Shown: positions 54,037-63,470, numbered from the stretch's first letter. The stretch is DNA of 64,000 nt from Marinobacter koreensis (GCF_023156285.1 NZ_JAKZAJ010000001.1:372001-436000), one strand, 5' to 3'. Numbers and translations are program-made. The notes: generated by a model not told the origin, from the sequence alone.

Positions 54037-55356
54037 TCACATATCAGTGACTTCTTTTAACCTGACGGCACTGATAAGCCCCGCTAGTCCCATAAAGCCG
54101 AGCACAAGGATGACGGCGACCTCAGACAGTGTGGAAATCCAGGCGGTGAGGCCGCCGGTTACCAACAAGAGAACACCAATGACCGTGTTACTGACCGCCG
54201 TGTAATCGGTCCGCTTGTTGCCGCCCGCCATATCCACGAGATAGGTCTTCCGGCCGAGGCGAACACCTGCATGGGCAATACTGAGTACGAAAAAGGCGGC
54301 GGGGTAGAACCAGACGCTGCCCATGTCTGGCCCGGCAACCAGGGCGGTAAAGCCGACTCCCAGACAGACCGCGCTCGCCATGGCAGCGCCCCGTATCATT
54401 ACCCGCCTGCTGGAGGTATCAGCGGCCCAGCCCCAGAAGCTCGCGCTCAGTGAACTGGCGAGGCTACTGGCCAGCAAAAACACGCCCAGCATCCAGCCGA
54501 TATCGGATTCCCGCTGTGCCAGCACCACGAAGTATGGCGATGCCAGAGCCGAGCACAGGAGCAGGGCCCGGGTGATGACGAAATGCCGGAAGGGGGCATC
54601 GTCCCGGAGCAGGGACAGGCTACGGATGGCCTCTGTCATGGCGTTGGCACCGCCACCGGTTTCCCCTGCGTATTCTTCGACGTTGGCGAACAGAAATCCG
54701 GCGATGACCCAGAGCACCGCCGCCAGGAGCAGCAGAGTGGCGTAGAAGGTGAGGGAGGGCTCGCCCCGATTCCAGAACAGCAATGCGGTCATCACCACGG
54801 TGGCTGTGCCGCCGACGGTGGTGGCCAGCCCGGACAGCCGCCCCCGGCGGGTTTTGGGGATGCACTTGCCCTGGACATCTTTCATGGACACCGAGCAGAA
54901 GCCCCGGGCCAGTGAGAACACCACCAGCGCGGCAATCAAACCGCCGCCGGCACTGTAACCGTCGAGAAACCAGACGCTGGCTGCCATTGCCACCACGCTG
55001 GCGGCCTGGCCAAAGCTGCCCAGCGTCCAGAACCACTTGCGTATCGCTTTCTTGCGAACCCAGGCTGCGATCACCATCTGTGGCACCATGGATCCGGATT
55101 CCCGGATAGGAACCAGCCAGGCCACCAGCGCCGGCGCACCGACCGCGCTGATCAGCCAGGCGAGTACCGTTTTCGGGCTGATCAGAAGATCGCCGAGTTT
55201 GGTCAGGACGTTGCTGGCCAGAATCAGGAAAAAATTGCGGGGGACTTCCCGGCAGGCTTCATCCGGAATGTCCTTGCAGACACGGGCGTCCTCCTCGTTG
55301 GCGATCAGGCCATAAAGCTGGTCAATGGTGTCCTGGTTGCTGGTGCGGGATCGCAA
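54037..55356 (-). CDS. MFS transporter
   Basis: A 439-residue polytopic inner-membrane protein with about 12 helices and the MFS-type loop LARGFCSVSMKDVQGKCIPKTRRGRLSGLATT. The N-terminal cytoplasmic part contains a long soluble stretch with DEACREVPRNFF. The substrate is not known. The start is probably the TTG at 55356: AGGAGAG lies 6-7 nt before it, while the ATG at 55389 has no ribosome-binding site and reads through that motif. The gene diverges from rlmJ. Confidence 0.8.
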   Translation of the reverse strand: MRSRTSNQDTIDQLYGLIANEEDARVCKDIPDEACREVPRNFFLILASNVLTKLGDLLISPKTVLAWLISAVGAPALVAWLVPIRESGSMVPQMVIAAWVRKKAIRKWFWTLGSFGQAASVVAMAASVWFLDGYSAGGGLIAALVVFSLARGFCSVSMKDVQGKCIPKTRRGRLSGLATTVGGTATVVMTALLFWNRGEPSLTFYATLLLLAAVLWVIAGFLFANVEEYAGETGGGANAMTEAIRSLSLLRDDAPFRHFVITRALLLCSALASPYFVVLAQRESDIGWMLGVFLLASSLASSLSASFWGWAADTSSRRVMIRGAAMASAVCLGVGFTALVAGPDMGSVWFYPAAFFVLSIAHAGVRLGRKTYLVDMAGGNKRTDYTAVSNTVIGVLLLVTGGLTAWISTLSEVAVILVLGFMGLAGLISAVRLKEVTDM

Positions 55357-55497
55357 TGGGTACTCTCCTGGTGGATTTGGCAAAAGCATAACAGCCTGAA
55401 CTCTCAGGAATAAACGCCGTGTACGGATGGATTCGGGGATCGGACTTGCCTGTGCTGTTTCACTGGGGCTAAATGTCAGTTTTCAGGGGCTTTCTTC

Positions 55498-56334
55498 ATG
55501 CTCAGTTATCTTCACGCCTTTCACGCGGGCAATTTTGCCGATATCCAAAAGCACGCGGCGCTGACGCTGGCTCTGTCGATGATGCAGACCAAGGCGTCCG
55601 CCATCGCCTATTTCGACACCCATGCGGGCAGCGCGATGTATGACCTTGGCAGTGAACGTGCGAAGAAAACCGGTGAAGCGGAAGGGGGCGTACAGAGGCT
55701 CTGGCAACGGCGTGAGCACCTCAGATCACCGGACTGGCAGCCGGTGCTGGGCCTGCTTGGACGTCTGAACGCCGACGATGGCCGGTTAGCCACCTATCCC
55801 GGCTCGCCGGAGTGGTTCCGCCAGTTTCTCCGCGCCGATGATGCGTTGACCGCGTTTGAGTTACACCCGTCGGAGGGTGAGCAGCTCGCCAACTGGGCCG
55901 GTCGGAAGGTTCGGGTGTTGCGGGAAGACGGTCTGAAAGGCCTGCTTGGCCAATTGCCCCCGAAGCAGCCTCGGCTGCTGGCCCTGATTGATCCGTCCTA
56001 TGAGATCAAATCCGACTACATTGCCGTTGCCGAAACCCTGCAAAGAGCGTGGCAGAAATGTCGTCATGGGGTCTATCTTATCTGGTACCCGGTTCTGACG
56101 TCTGGATTGGAAAAGCAGTTGAAAGAAGCGCTTACAGCAGGACCGGTCCGGAAAATCCTTGTGAGCGAAATACACCTCAACCATCCACCGGAACGGGGCA
56201 TGACCGGTTCCGGCATGTTGATCGTCAATCCGCCATGGGGATTCGACGACCGCTTTGCCGCAATGCTCGACGAGGTTTCGGGCGCCGACGGACTGGGGAT
56301 TCGCCACGAACTGGACTGGCTGGTTCCGGAATAA
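55498..56334 (+). CDS. rlmJ: 23S rRNA (adenine-2030 N6)-methyltransferase
   Basis: A 278-residue enzyme that methylates A2030 of 23S rRNA. The RlmJ start MLSYLHAFHAGNFADIQKHAALTLAL is intact. The methyl donor and substrate motifs include YFDTHAGSAMYDL and the catalytic DPSYEIKSDY (about 161-170), plus NPPWGFDD near the end. Length matches E. coli RlmJ (280). The next gene begins 27 bp later, starting a three-gene operon with mscS. Confidence 0.93.
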   Translation: MLSYLHAFHAGNFADIQKHAALTLALSMMQTKASAIAYFDTHAGSAMYDLGSERAKKTGEAEGGVQRLWQRREHLRSPDWQPVLGLLGRLNADDGRLATYPGSPEWFRQFLRADDALTAFELHPSEGEQLANWAGRKVRVLREDGLKGLLGQLPPKQPRLLALIDPSYEIKSDYIAVAETLQRAWQKCRHGVYLIWYPVLTSGLEKQLKEALTAGPVRKILVSEIHLNHPPERGMTGSGMLIVNPPWGFDDRFAAMLDEVSGADGLGIRHELDWLVPE

Positions 56335-56361
56335 CAACATGGCATTTCAGGAGTCTTCTGT

Positions 56362-57618
56362 TTGAAGGACGAAAACGGAGCAGACAGCGAGGGCTCGCCA
56401 CTCGGCCAGCTCATCACGATGGAAAGCTGGCGGGTACCCGAGACCTCTGTCAGGCGAACGGTCAAGGGTGCGATACGGCATCTGATGGCGCAGCTCCGGC
56501 AGGGGATCACACCGGAAGAAGAGCCCTTCCAGAGTCTGGACGACCTGCCTGTTCTGTCTGAGTGGCAGCGCGAGCGCATCGCGCCCTATCCCGATTTTTT
56601 TGCGCAGGCCCGAACGCTTGTCGCGTCGCTTGAGACCCTCAGAACCACCGGCGCGTTCAATCGCGACGTTGCCCTGATTGTTGCACCGCCGTTCTCCGGT
56701 TTGCGTGAATCGCTGGTCCGATTACCCACTTTGGAGCCTTCGGAGGCTGCTCCGGCCCCGTGGCGGTTGGTGGCTCCGCCCGAGGATCTGTGTATGACTC
56801 AAGCGCAGGCCCGGCAGTGGTGGGATGAACAGGATCTTTCCGGTGACTGGGTCATACCCGAACTGGGCGATTTCTGGCTGCGGCACCCGGCCGGGCTCGC
56901 GCTGATTCCGGAGTTGCTGAGCCGTATGGCTGCCGGTGAGACGGGGCAGGGCATCATTGGCTGCTCCAGCTGGTGCTGGCAGTTCTGGTCCAGATACCTG
57001 CCGGATGCGCACCTGGGCCCTCTGACACCGGCGCCGCTGGATGCGGAGCGTCTGGGGCGGTGGTTTGGCAATCTGGCGGCACTGCGGGAGCATCGGCCAT
57101 TGGTGGCGCGAATGGCCGATGATGGCCTGTATGTCCTGCCCATTGATGACCCCGATGATGGTGTCCGGCGCAAACACGCCGGTTTTCTTCGTGATCTGGC
57201 GATTGCTTCGAGGGGCAATCCCGGTGTGGCACTGGCGGTCTGGCAGCACGCGCTTCGGGCCCGACCGGAAGAAAGCGCCGAAGCGGACGATCCGACGACG
57301 GAGGAATCGGGCAAGTATCGGGAGTGTTGGGTGGTGCACATGGACCAGCTCAGTCTTCCGACGATGCTGCAGAGCTACGACCGCGCCATCGGGTTTATTC
57401 TCCACGCACTGTTACTGCACGACGGTCTGGATCAGGAGCGTCTGGAAATGGTCTCAGGTGTGAAGGGAGCGCCTTTGCAGCTGGCCCTGTCGCGTCTGGT
57501 CCGGGCGGACATTATTGAGAGGGGCGATGCTTCGGGACACTGGCGGGTCACGCCGTTGGGGTATCCGACGGTTCGTCGCCACCTGATGAGCTGGGGTTAT
57601 CCGGTCGATGACTTTTAG
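56362..57618 (+). CDS. Unknown ATPase-like/winged-helix protein coupled to mscS
   Basis: I do not recognise the family. The 418-residue soluble protein has a middle domain with VALIVAPPFSGLRESLVRL (about 92-110), a degenerate P-loop-like strand-loop-helix, then ELGDFWLRHPAGLALIPELL and VGCSSWCWQFW, which look like a reduced STAND/AAA core. The C-terminal 60 residues (LEMVSGVKGAPLQLALSRLVRADIIERGDASGHWRVTPLG) form a winged-helix. Start is TTG with AGGAG 8 nt upstream. It ends 9 bp before mscS, so the two are one transcript. It may sense tension or bind a nucleotide, but this is inference. Confidence 0.65.
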   Translation: MKDENGADSEGSPLGQLITMESWRVPETSVRRTVKGAIRHLMAQLRQGITPEEEPFQSLDDLPVLSEWQRERIAPYPDFFAQARTLVASLETLRTTGAFNRDVALIVAPPFSGLRESLVRLPTLEPSEAAPAPWRLVAPPEDLCMTQAQARQWWDEQDLSGDWVIPELGDFWLRHPAGLALIPELLSRMAAGETGQGIIGCSSWCWQFWSRYLPDAHLGPLTPAPLDAERLGRWFGNLAALREHRPLVARMADDGLYVLPIDDPDDGVRRKHAGFLRDLAIASRGNPGVALAVWQHALRARPEESAEADDPTTEESGKYRECWVVHMDQLSLPTMLQSYDRAIGFILHALLLHDGLDQERLEMVSGVKGAPLQLALSRLVRADIIERGDASGHWRVTPLGYPTVRRHLMSWGYPVDDF

Positions 57619-57627
57619 GGGGGTAAC

Positions 57628-58443
57628 ATGGAAGAAACGTTCGGGGGTCTGAAAGGTCTGTTTTCGACCGTTACATCCCAGGCGATGGTGGAAGCGGCCG
57701 TTGTCGTTGCTGCTGCAGCGCTGTTGATTTTCCTGATCCAGAAACTGGTACCTGGCGTCGCCGGCCGGTTGGGTGGCAAGCCCCGGCTGTATCTGCTGGC
57801 CTCCGTGCCTCTGCTCAGGTTGGTCATCATCATCGTGACCATCGTCGTGGTGGTCCCGATCCTGATCGAACCGTCTTTCGAGAATATGGTCGCCATTTTC
57901 GGGACTCTGGGTCTGGCGCTGGGATTCGCGTTCAAGGACTACGCCAACAGCCTGATCGCCGGCATCGTTACCCTCTACGAGATGCCGTATCGGCCGGGCG
58001 ACTGGATCGAGGTGAATGGCAAGTACGGCGAGGTGCGCTCCATCGGAACCCGGGCAGCGGAGATCGTGACCCCGGACGACACCGTGGTACTCATTCCCCA
58101 CTCGACCCTCTGGAATGCCCTGATCGCGAACGGGAATGATGGCACCGACAACCTGATGTGTGTGGCGGAATTCCACCTGACGGCAGGCCACGATGTTCGC
58201 AGTGTCATGACCCTGCTAAGGGACGTGGCGTTTACCTCCCCCTATACCAAGACGATGAAGCCGATTTCAGTGGTGGTCGCCCAGCATCCGTGGGGAATGA
58301 CCTATCGGGTCAAGGCCTATCCGCTGGAGCCGCGGGACCAGTTCCGGTTTATCAGTGATCTGACGGCCAGGGGGATGGAGATACTGGCGCAACATGGCGC
58401 CTGCCCGGCATCAGTTCCCGTCAGTGTTGCCAGCCCCGTCTGA
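57628..58443 (+). CDS. MscS-type mechanosensitive channel
   Basis: A 271-residue small-conductance mechanosensitive channel. Three membrane helices (about 20-45, 56-80 and 86-110); the third is glycine- and alanine-rich (MVAIFGTLGLALGFAFKDYANSLIAGIVTLY) and lines the pore. The beta domain with MPYRPGDWIEVNGKYGEV and EIVTPDDTVVLIPHSTL and the C-terminal alpha-beta domain complete the MscS form. It protects against osmotic downshock. AGGGGGG lies 4 nt before the ATG. It overlaps the convergent TRAP gene by 33 bp. Confidence 0.92.
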   Translation: MEETFGGLKGLFSTVTSQAMVEAAVVVAAAALLIFLIQKLVPGVAGRLGGKPRLYLLASVPLLRLVIIIVTIVVVVPILIEPSFENMVAIFGTLGLALGFAFKDYANSLIAGIVTLYEMPYRPGDWIEVNGKYGEVRSIGTRAAEIVTPDDTVVLIPHSTLWNALIANGNDGTDNLMCVAEFHLTAGHDVRSVMTLLRDVAFTSPYTKTMKPISVVVAQHPWGMTYRVKAYPLEPRDQFRFISDLTARGMEILAQHGACPASVPVSVASPV

Positions 58444-59511
58444 TTCCGGAGTTTCGGTGAGAGTCTCAACCATCCCCCGGATGGTTGAGAGAATTTGCTC
58501 CCCTCGAGCGCCGTTCTGTTCCAGGTAGTACTGGTAGGTGGGCTGACTGGCTTGCCGGAAGGTAGCACGTTCCTCGTCGGTCAGTGTCACGACGCGGATC
58601 TGTCCGTCTGTGGTGATGGCTTCCAGCCGGGTCTGATTCAGGTCTTTCTGGATGTCCCAGGCCTGTTTGACCAGTTCGCGAATGGATTGCTCCAGCCACT
58701 CTTGCTGCCGTGCCGGAAGGCCCTCGTACCAGTCCGGATTGGCCACCACGGAGGAGACGAACTGAGTCGCTCTTGCCTGGGTCATGGTGCTCTGTACTTC
58801 GTAGAAATTCATTTCCTCAATGGCAAAAACCGGGTTGGTCTGGCCGTCGAGCTGACGTAACTGCAGCTCGCTGTAGACTTTGGAGTAGGGTGTTTTGACC
58901 GTGTCTGCACCGTAGGCCCGGAACGCCTCTGCCGACATGTCGGAGGTCATGGTGCGGAACCGCATTCCCTGGAAATCGCTTGGTGTGCGCAATGGCTTGT
59001 TCGCGGTCCAGGCCATCCAGCCCTCGGGCACAAAACCGAGCAGCGTCAGATTGCCGTCCTGGTAGGCGGGTGCAAACAGTTCGGTCAGCGATGGGTCGGT
59101 AAACAGGCGCCTGGCAACGTCGTCGTTGTCCGGAACCAGAAAGTGAAGCAGGAATACACCGGTTTCGGGGACGCTGTCCGAAAGGTGGCCCGGTGAGGCG
59201 AATGCCATGTTGACCGACCCGTTGCGGACCAGTTCGGTCAGCTGTGAGGAGGTGCCGAGGGAGCCGTAGGGGAATACGTCGACGATGATCCGGCCGTCGG
59301 AATTCGCTTCGATCCTGGTTTTTAGCGCCTGGGCGTAGGCGTGTTGTACACTGCCCTCGATTTCTTCGAGGGCGAAACGCCAGGTCACCGGAAAATCCTC
59401 GGATGACGCCTCTGATGAGTCTCGCGTCTTGCCGGTTTCCGAATCGGAGCAGCCGGCCAGGGCAATAACAAGGCTCGCCAGTAGCGGCAGCCAGAGGCGG
59501 TGGGTATGCAT
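58411..59511 (-). CDS. TRAP transporter substrate-binding lipoprotein (DctP type)
   Basis: A 366-residue periplasmic binding protein anchored as a lipoprotein (signal MHTHRLWLPLLASLVIALAGC, Cys at 21). DctP blocks include SVQHAYAQALKTRIEANSDGRIIVDVFPYGSLG, RMRFRTMTSDMSAEAFRAYGADTVKTPY and LDGQTNPVFAIEEMNFYEVQSTMTQARATQ, including the Arg that binds a carboxylate. Such proteins feed solutes to DctQM channels, but no dctQ or dctM gene is in this window. The ligand is probably a carboxylate, not named. Confidence 0.88.
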   Translation of the reverse strand: MHTHRLWLPLLASLVIALAGCSDSETGKTRDSSEASSEDFPVTWRFALEEIEGSVQHAYAQALKTRIEANSDGRIIVDVFPYGSLGTSSQLTELVRNGSVNMAFASPGHLSDSVPETGVFLLHFLVPDNDDVARRLFTDPSLTELFAPAYQDGNLTLLGFVPEGWMAWTANKPLRTPSDFQGMRFRTMTSDMSAEAFRAYGADTVKTPYSKVYSELQLRQLDGQTNPVFAIEEMNFYEVQSTMTQARATQFVSSVVANPDWYEGLPARQQEWLEQSIRELVKQAWDIQKDLNQTRLEAITTDGQIRVVTLTDEERATFRQASQPTYQYYLEQNGARGEQILSTIRGMVETLTETPESDGAGNTDGN

Positions 59512-59606
59512 GTCCTTCTCTCCAGACCCGGGTTACTGAGGTGGTGAACCAGCCCTAAGCTAACATATTCGGCGGAGAGCTTCCCGCTGCGACGGAGTTC
59601 ATCTTC

Positions 59607-60515
59607 ATGGCAAACCAGAAACAGGCGATGCTGTTCGGTCTTGCAACGGTTCTGCTGTGGTCGACCGTTGCCACGGCATTCAAACTGGCGCTTCGGGACC
59701 TGGCGCCGGTTCAGATGCTGTTGATTGCCTGTGCAGCGTCGGTCGTCGTGATGGCGCTTATTCTGAAAGCGCAGGGGCGTTGGGGGCTGGTTTTCTCGTT
59801 ATCCCGACGGCAATACCTGCAGTCGATCGGGATGGGGCTGATTAATCCGTGCCTGTATTATTTTGTCCTGTTTGGTGCCTTTGACCGCCTGCCGGCACAG
59901 GAAGCCCAGCCCCTGAACTATACCTGGGCGCTTGTGCTGGCTTACCTGTCCGTTCCCTTTCTCGGGCAGCGTTTGCGCCGGATCGACATCGCTGCCGGGC
60001 TGGTCTGCTATGCCGGTGTTGTCGTTATTGCCACGCGTGGCAATATCACCTCGCTGTCGTTCTCGGATCCGCTCGGCGTTATCCTGGCGCTGGGGAGTAC
60101 CGTGATCTGGGCGTCCTACTGGATCATTGCAACCCGGGATGATCGCGACCCGGTGGTCGGGCTGTTCCTGAATTTCCTGTTCGGCCTGCCCGTGATCGCT
60201 GTGGTGTGTGGTCTGACCGCCGGTTACAGTCTGCCGGGTGGCGGGTCAATCCTGGCCGCGATCTATGTCGGGGTTTTCGAGATGGGGGTGGCTTTTGTGC
60301 TCTGGTCCTATGCCATGAAAAAGGCCGAAAACACGTCCCGGGTCAGCAACCTGATTTTCATTTCCCCGTTCCTGTCCCTGGTGTTCATTTATTTCATCCT
60401 CGGGGAAATGATCCTGGTCTCTACCTACATTGGTCTGGCGTTGATCATGGGCGGGCTCTGGCTGCAGCAACGAAAAGTGAAAGTGCGGGAAGACGGGCTG
60501 GTCCATGAACGGTGA
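59607..60515 (+). CDS. DMT superfamily transporter (EamA type)
   Basis: A 302-residue inner-membrane protein of two EamA domains and about ten helices (GLATVLLWSTVATAFKLAL, then a second set from about 150 with STVIWASYWIIATRDDRDPVV). Such carriers export or import small metabolites; the cargo cannot be read. CGGAG lies before the ATG. The GIY-YIG gene overlaps its 3' end by 11 bp. Confidence 0.87.
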   Translation: MANQKQAMLFGLATVLLWSTVATAFKLALRDLAPVQMLLIACAASVVVMALILKAQGRWGLVFSLSRRQYLQSIGMGLINPCLYYFVLFGAFDRLPAQEAQPLNYTWALVLAYLSVPFLGQRLRRIDIAAGLVCYAGVVVIATRGNITSLSFSDPLGVILALGSTVIWASYWIIATRDDRDPVVGLFLNFLFGLPVIAVVCGLTAGYSLPGGGSILAAIYVGVFEMGVAFVLWSYAMKKAENTSRVSNLIFISPFLSLVFIYFILGEMILVSTYIGLALIMGGLWLQQRKVKVREDGLVHER

Positions 60516-60783
60516 CTGGTTTCTTTATATGGTGCGTACCGCCGGCGGTGCGCTTTACACCGGCATCTCCACCGATGTGCAGCGGCGATTTGCCGAGCAC
60601 TCCGCTGGCGCTCCGAGGGGCGCCCGGAGCCTCCGTGGAAAAGGTCCTCTGGAACTGGTATTCACCGAAGCGGCTGGAGACCGGCAGCGGGCCTCGCGCC
60701 TCGAATGGCACATCAAGCGCTGGCCGAGAGCCCGAAAAGAGGCACTGATCCGGGGGGAGGTCAGCCTTTCAGATGTGATCTGA
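60505..60783 (+). CDS. GIY-YIG nuclease superfamily protein (YhbQ-like)
   Basis: A 92-residue single-domain GIY-YIG protein: the core is LYMVRTAGGALYTGISTDVQRRFAEHSAG, with the catalytic Arg in RRFAEH and the late Glu in RASRLEWHIKRW. This is the UvrC-like nuclease fold seen in YhbQ/YhbQ-like proteins, which act on branched DNA or have an unclear role. It overlaps the DMT stop by 11 bp and the convergent hydrolase by 23 bp. Confidence 0.88.
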   Translation: MNGDWFLYMVRTAGGALYTGISTDVQRRFAEHSAGAPRGARSLRGKGPLELVFTEAAGDRQRASRLEWHIKRWPRARKEALIRGEVSLSDVI

Positions 60784-61654
60784 TGTGATCAGCCGCGGTC
60801 CGGATGGCGTCGGTGGCACGATCAAGCTGACCGGCGTGCACCTGGAAAACGTGCCAGAGACTGTTGTAGATCTCCAGACGAGCAAGCACGCCGTCCCGCT
60901 CAGCCGCATCCTTCAGTCGCACCGCATCGTTGAGCAATATTTCCTCGCTGCCTACCTGAATCAGCATTGGCGGTAAACTTCTGAAATCGCCGTACACGAT
61001 CGAGATCAACGGGTGATCAAGGGCTTCGGCACCGGCATAGAGTCTGGCGGCTTTGTCAGTCCAGGCCTGCTGAATGACGGGTTCCCTCTCAGGCGAGTAG
61101 AGCTGTTTCTGGGTCAGATCGGCCCAGGGTGAAAACAGGGTCAGCGAAGCGGGGAGCGGCTCGCCCCGATCTCTCAGGTGCATGGCCAGCGCCACACACA
61201 GGCCGGCACCGGCGGAGTCCCCCGCCAGTGCAATCTGCTCGGGTGCAACGCCCTCGGCAATCAGGGCCAGATAGACATCGTGGGCATCTTCAAGAGCGGC
61301 GGGAAACGGATGTTCCGGCGCCAGCCGGTAATCCGGTGTCACGATTTCACACTCGCTGGCCTTTGCCAGATGGCCTGTGAGGCCACGGTGGGTATCGGGC
61401 GAGCCGATCATGAACGCACCGCCGTGGAGGTAAAGTACGATGCCCGTCCCGGCGTTCGACGCACGGGTTCGAAGGACTGGAATGTCGGCGAGGGTGTCGT
61501 GTTCGAACCGACAGCCACGGGGTGGCGTCGAACTGCGGTAGGCCTGCCGGATGAGGCGACGCTGAAGCGCGACCGGCACCCGAGGGCTGAGGATCGGACG
61601 AACCAGTCGGCTCATGGTTTGCCGTAAACCGGCCTCAAGAAGAGGTTGGAACAT
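60761..61654 (-). CDS. Alpha/beta hydrolase, HSL-like esterase
   Basis: A 297-residue carboxylesterase of the hormone-sensitive-lipase family. The oxyanion motif YLHGGAFMIGS and nucleophile elbow GDSAGAG (Ser near 142) are clear; the acid and His fall in IQVGSEEILLNDAV and NSLWHVFQVHAGQ. It probably hydrolyses short-chain esters or acylglycerols. No strong ribosome-binding site at the ATG; a start at the internal ATG about 13 codons later is possible. It diverges from the next hydrolase by 79 bp. Confidence 0.85.
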   Translation of the reverse strand: MFQPLLEAGLRQTMSRLVRPILSPRVPVALQRRLIRQAYRSSTPPRGCRFEHDTLADIPVLRTRASNAGTGIVLYLHGGAFMIGSPDTHRGLTGHLAKASECEIVTPDYRLAPEHPFPAALEDAHDVYLALIAEGVAPEQIALAGDSAGAGLCVALAMHLRDRGEPLPASLTLFSPWADLTQKQLYSPEREPVIQQAWTDKAARLYAGAEALDHPLISIVYGDFRSLPPMLIQVGSEEILLNDAVRLKDAAERDGVLARLEIYNSLWHVFQVHAGQLDRATDAIRTAADHIRSHLKG

Positions 61655-61733
61655 CTGTGCTCTACTCCCGCTATGCGATAGGATGTCAGCCTTATCAGCC
61701 TATTTTCGAACCATGACAGGCGTTTAACTCTAC

Positions 61734-62780
61734 GTGTACTGGAAAACAGATACCATAGAAATCCCGGATTGGAACAGGCACTCGTTACTCGAGCGGCTGG
61801 AGCCCTTCAATCCCGGGGATGAGCGTCCCCTGAGCAACGAAATGGTCGCTTATTGCCGGTTTTACGGGCTCGATCTCTGGGTCGAACATCCGGATGTCCA
61901 CTACCACCAGGGCTATGTTCAGGCGGGCGAACATCAGGTGATGGTGCATTATTATCGCTTATCCGGGTCTTCCGCCAGTCGCGGTACCGTGTTTATTCTG
62001 CACGGTTACTTTGATCACGTGGGCCTTTACAGCCAACTGATCGACCGGTGTCTGGGCGCAGGCCTGGATGTGCTTGCCTACGATCAGCCCGGTCATGGAC
62101 TTTCCAGCGGAACGCCTGCGGCCATTGGCAGCTTCCTTGAGTACCAGGAGGTCCTGTCGGCAGTGATTCGTCACGTCCGGGGAAAGGTACGGGATCCATG
62201 GTTCGCTGTCGGTCAGAGTACTGGCGGGGCGATTCTGATCGATTACCTTCTGTCCAATCATCATGATCAACATTCATCCGACTTCAAGCGGGTGGTTCTG
62301 CTTGCGCCGCTGGTTCGCCCCATGGGATGGCTGGGCGCCAGAGTCCTCCATACGGTGGTGAAGCCCTTTATCACTCGCTGGCGTCGGGCGTTCGCGGAAA
62401 ACAGCGGGAATACGCGTTTCCTGCGTTTTCTGCGTGAGCACGATCCACTCCAGGCAAGGGCAGTCCATGTGGACTGGGTCACGGCTCTTCGACAGTGGGT
62501 GCCGCATATTGAATCGGCGCGTCCAGTCGATTTCCCGGTGACCGTTGTGCAGGGGGAAAAGGACAGGACCGTGGACTGGCAGCACAACCTCCGGATCATC
62601 CGGAATAAATTCTCCTCGATTGAGGAACTGAGAATCCCGGACGGACGTCATCATCTAGTGAATGAAGCCCAGGATTTGCAGGCACAGGTATTCAATACCA
62701 TCATTGATACGTTCACCAACACCGGGGCGGATGCGGCTCAGGCCCAAGACAGGTCGCCGCTCACCAAACCTGTTCAATAA
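61734..62780 (+). CDS. Alpha/beta hydrolase, serine aminopeptidase S33/lysophospholipase type
   Basis: A 348-residue hydrolase with the nucleophile in AVGQSTGGAILIDY, preceded by the oxyanion segment FILHGYFDHVGLYSQLIDR. The acid is likely in VVQGEKDRTVDW and the His in DGRHHLVNEA. This matches monoacylglycerol-lipase/PldB-like proteins that act on lysophospholipids or acylglycerols. GTG at 61734 is the assigned start but has no strong ribosome-binding site, so the true start could be a later ATG at about 61843. Confidence 0.82.
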   Translation: MYWKTDTIEIPDWNRHSLLERLEPFNPGDERPLSNEMVAYCRFYGLDLWVEHPDVHYHQGYVQAGEHQVMVHYYRLSGSSASRGTVFILHGYFDHVGLYSQLIDRCLGAGLDVLAYDQPGHGLSSGTPAAIGSFLEYQEVLSAVIRHVRGKVRDPWFAVGQSTGGAILIDYLLSNHHDQHSSDFKRVVLLAPLVRPMGWLGARVLHTVVKPFITRWRRAFAENSGNTRFLRFLREHDPLQARAVHVDWVTALRQWVPHIESARPVDFPVTVVQGEKDRTVDWQHNLRIIRNKFSSIEELRIPDGRHHLVNEAQDLQAQVFNTIIDTFTNTGADAAQAQDRSPLTKPVQ

Positions 62781-62796
62781 CGCACAGGAGAAAGCT

Positions 62797-63453
62797 GTGA
62801 AAAAAACCATTCTTGCATGCGTCATCGCCGCCTATGGCGTCACTGGCTGTATGACCTACGATCCCTACACCGGCGAGGAGAAGACGTCCAACGCGACCAA
62901 AGGCAGTGTGATCGGTGCAATTGGTGGCGCGGTGGTCGGTGCTGCGACTTCAAGTAAGAGCGACCGGGGTAAGGGCGCGTTGATCGGTGCTGCCAGCGGT
63001 GCTGCCATCGGTGGTGGTATCGGTTACTACATGGACAAGCAGGAAGCCGAGCTTCGCCGCAAGCTGGAAGGCTCCGGCGTTCGGGTTGTCCGGAATGGCG
63101 ATCAGATTCAGCTGGTCATGCCGGGGAATATCACCTTCGACCTGAACCAGGCGTCTATCAAGCCTTCCTTCTCGAACACGCTGGAATCCGTGGCGCTGGT
63201 GCTGAAGGAATACGACAAGACCATCATCCAGATCGAGGGCCACACGGATAGCTCCGGCTCCGACAGCTACAACCAGCTGTTGAGCGAGAAGCGTGCGGCG
63301 TCTGTTCGCGATTTCCTGTTGAATCAGGGTATCGAGCCGCGGCGGACCCGTGCGGTAGGCTACGGTGAGCGCTATCCTGTGGCTTCCAACGACACCGCTG
63401 CCGGGCGAGAGCAGAATCGCCGCGTCGAGTTGACGCTGGTGCCGATGCAGTAA
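62797..63453 (+). CDS. yiaD: OmpA-family lipoprotein, YiaD-like
   Basis: A 218-residue outer-membrane lipoprotein with MKKTILACVIAAYGVTGC and the modified Cys at 18. A glycine-zipper segment follows (KGSVIGAIGGAVVGAATSSKSDRGKGALIGAASGAAIGGGIGYYMD, about 35-80) and a C-terminal OmpA domain (about 105-215) with IEGHTDSSGSDSYNQLLSEKRA. YiaD is an outer-membrane lipoprotein that can aid barrel-protein assembly when overexpressed. Start is GTG at 62797 with CAGGAG 7 nt upstream, 16 bp after the previous hydrolase stop. Confidence 0.9.
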   Translation: MKKTILACVIAAYGVTGCMTYDPYTGEEKTSNATKGSVIGAIGGAVVGAATSSKSDRGKGALIGAASGAAIGGGIGYYMDKQEAELRRKLEGSGVRVVRNGDQIQLVMPGNITFDLNQASIKPSFSNTLESVALVLKEYDKTIIQIEGHTDSSGSDSYNQLLSEKRAASVRDFLLNQGIEPRRTRAVGYGERYPVASNDTAAGREQNRRVELTLVPMQ

Positions 63454-63470
63454 ATTCAGAATGTCCGCTT

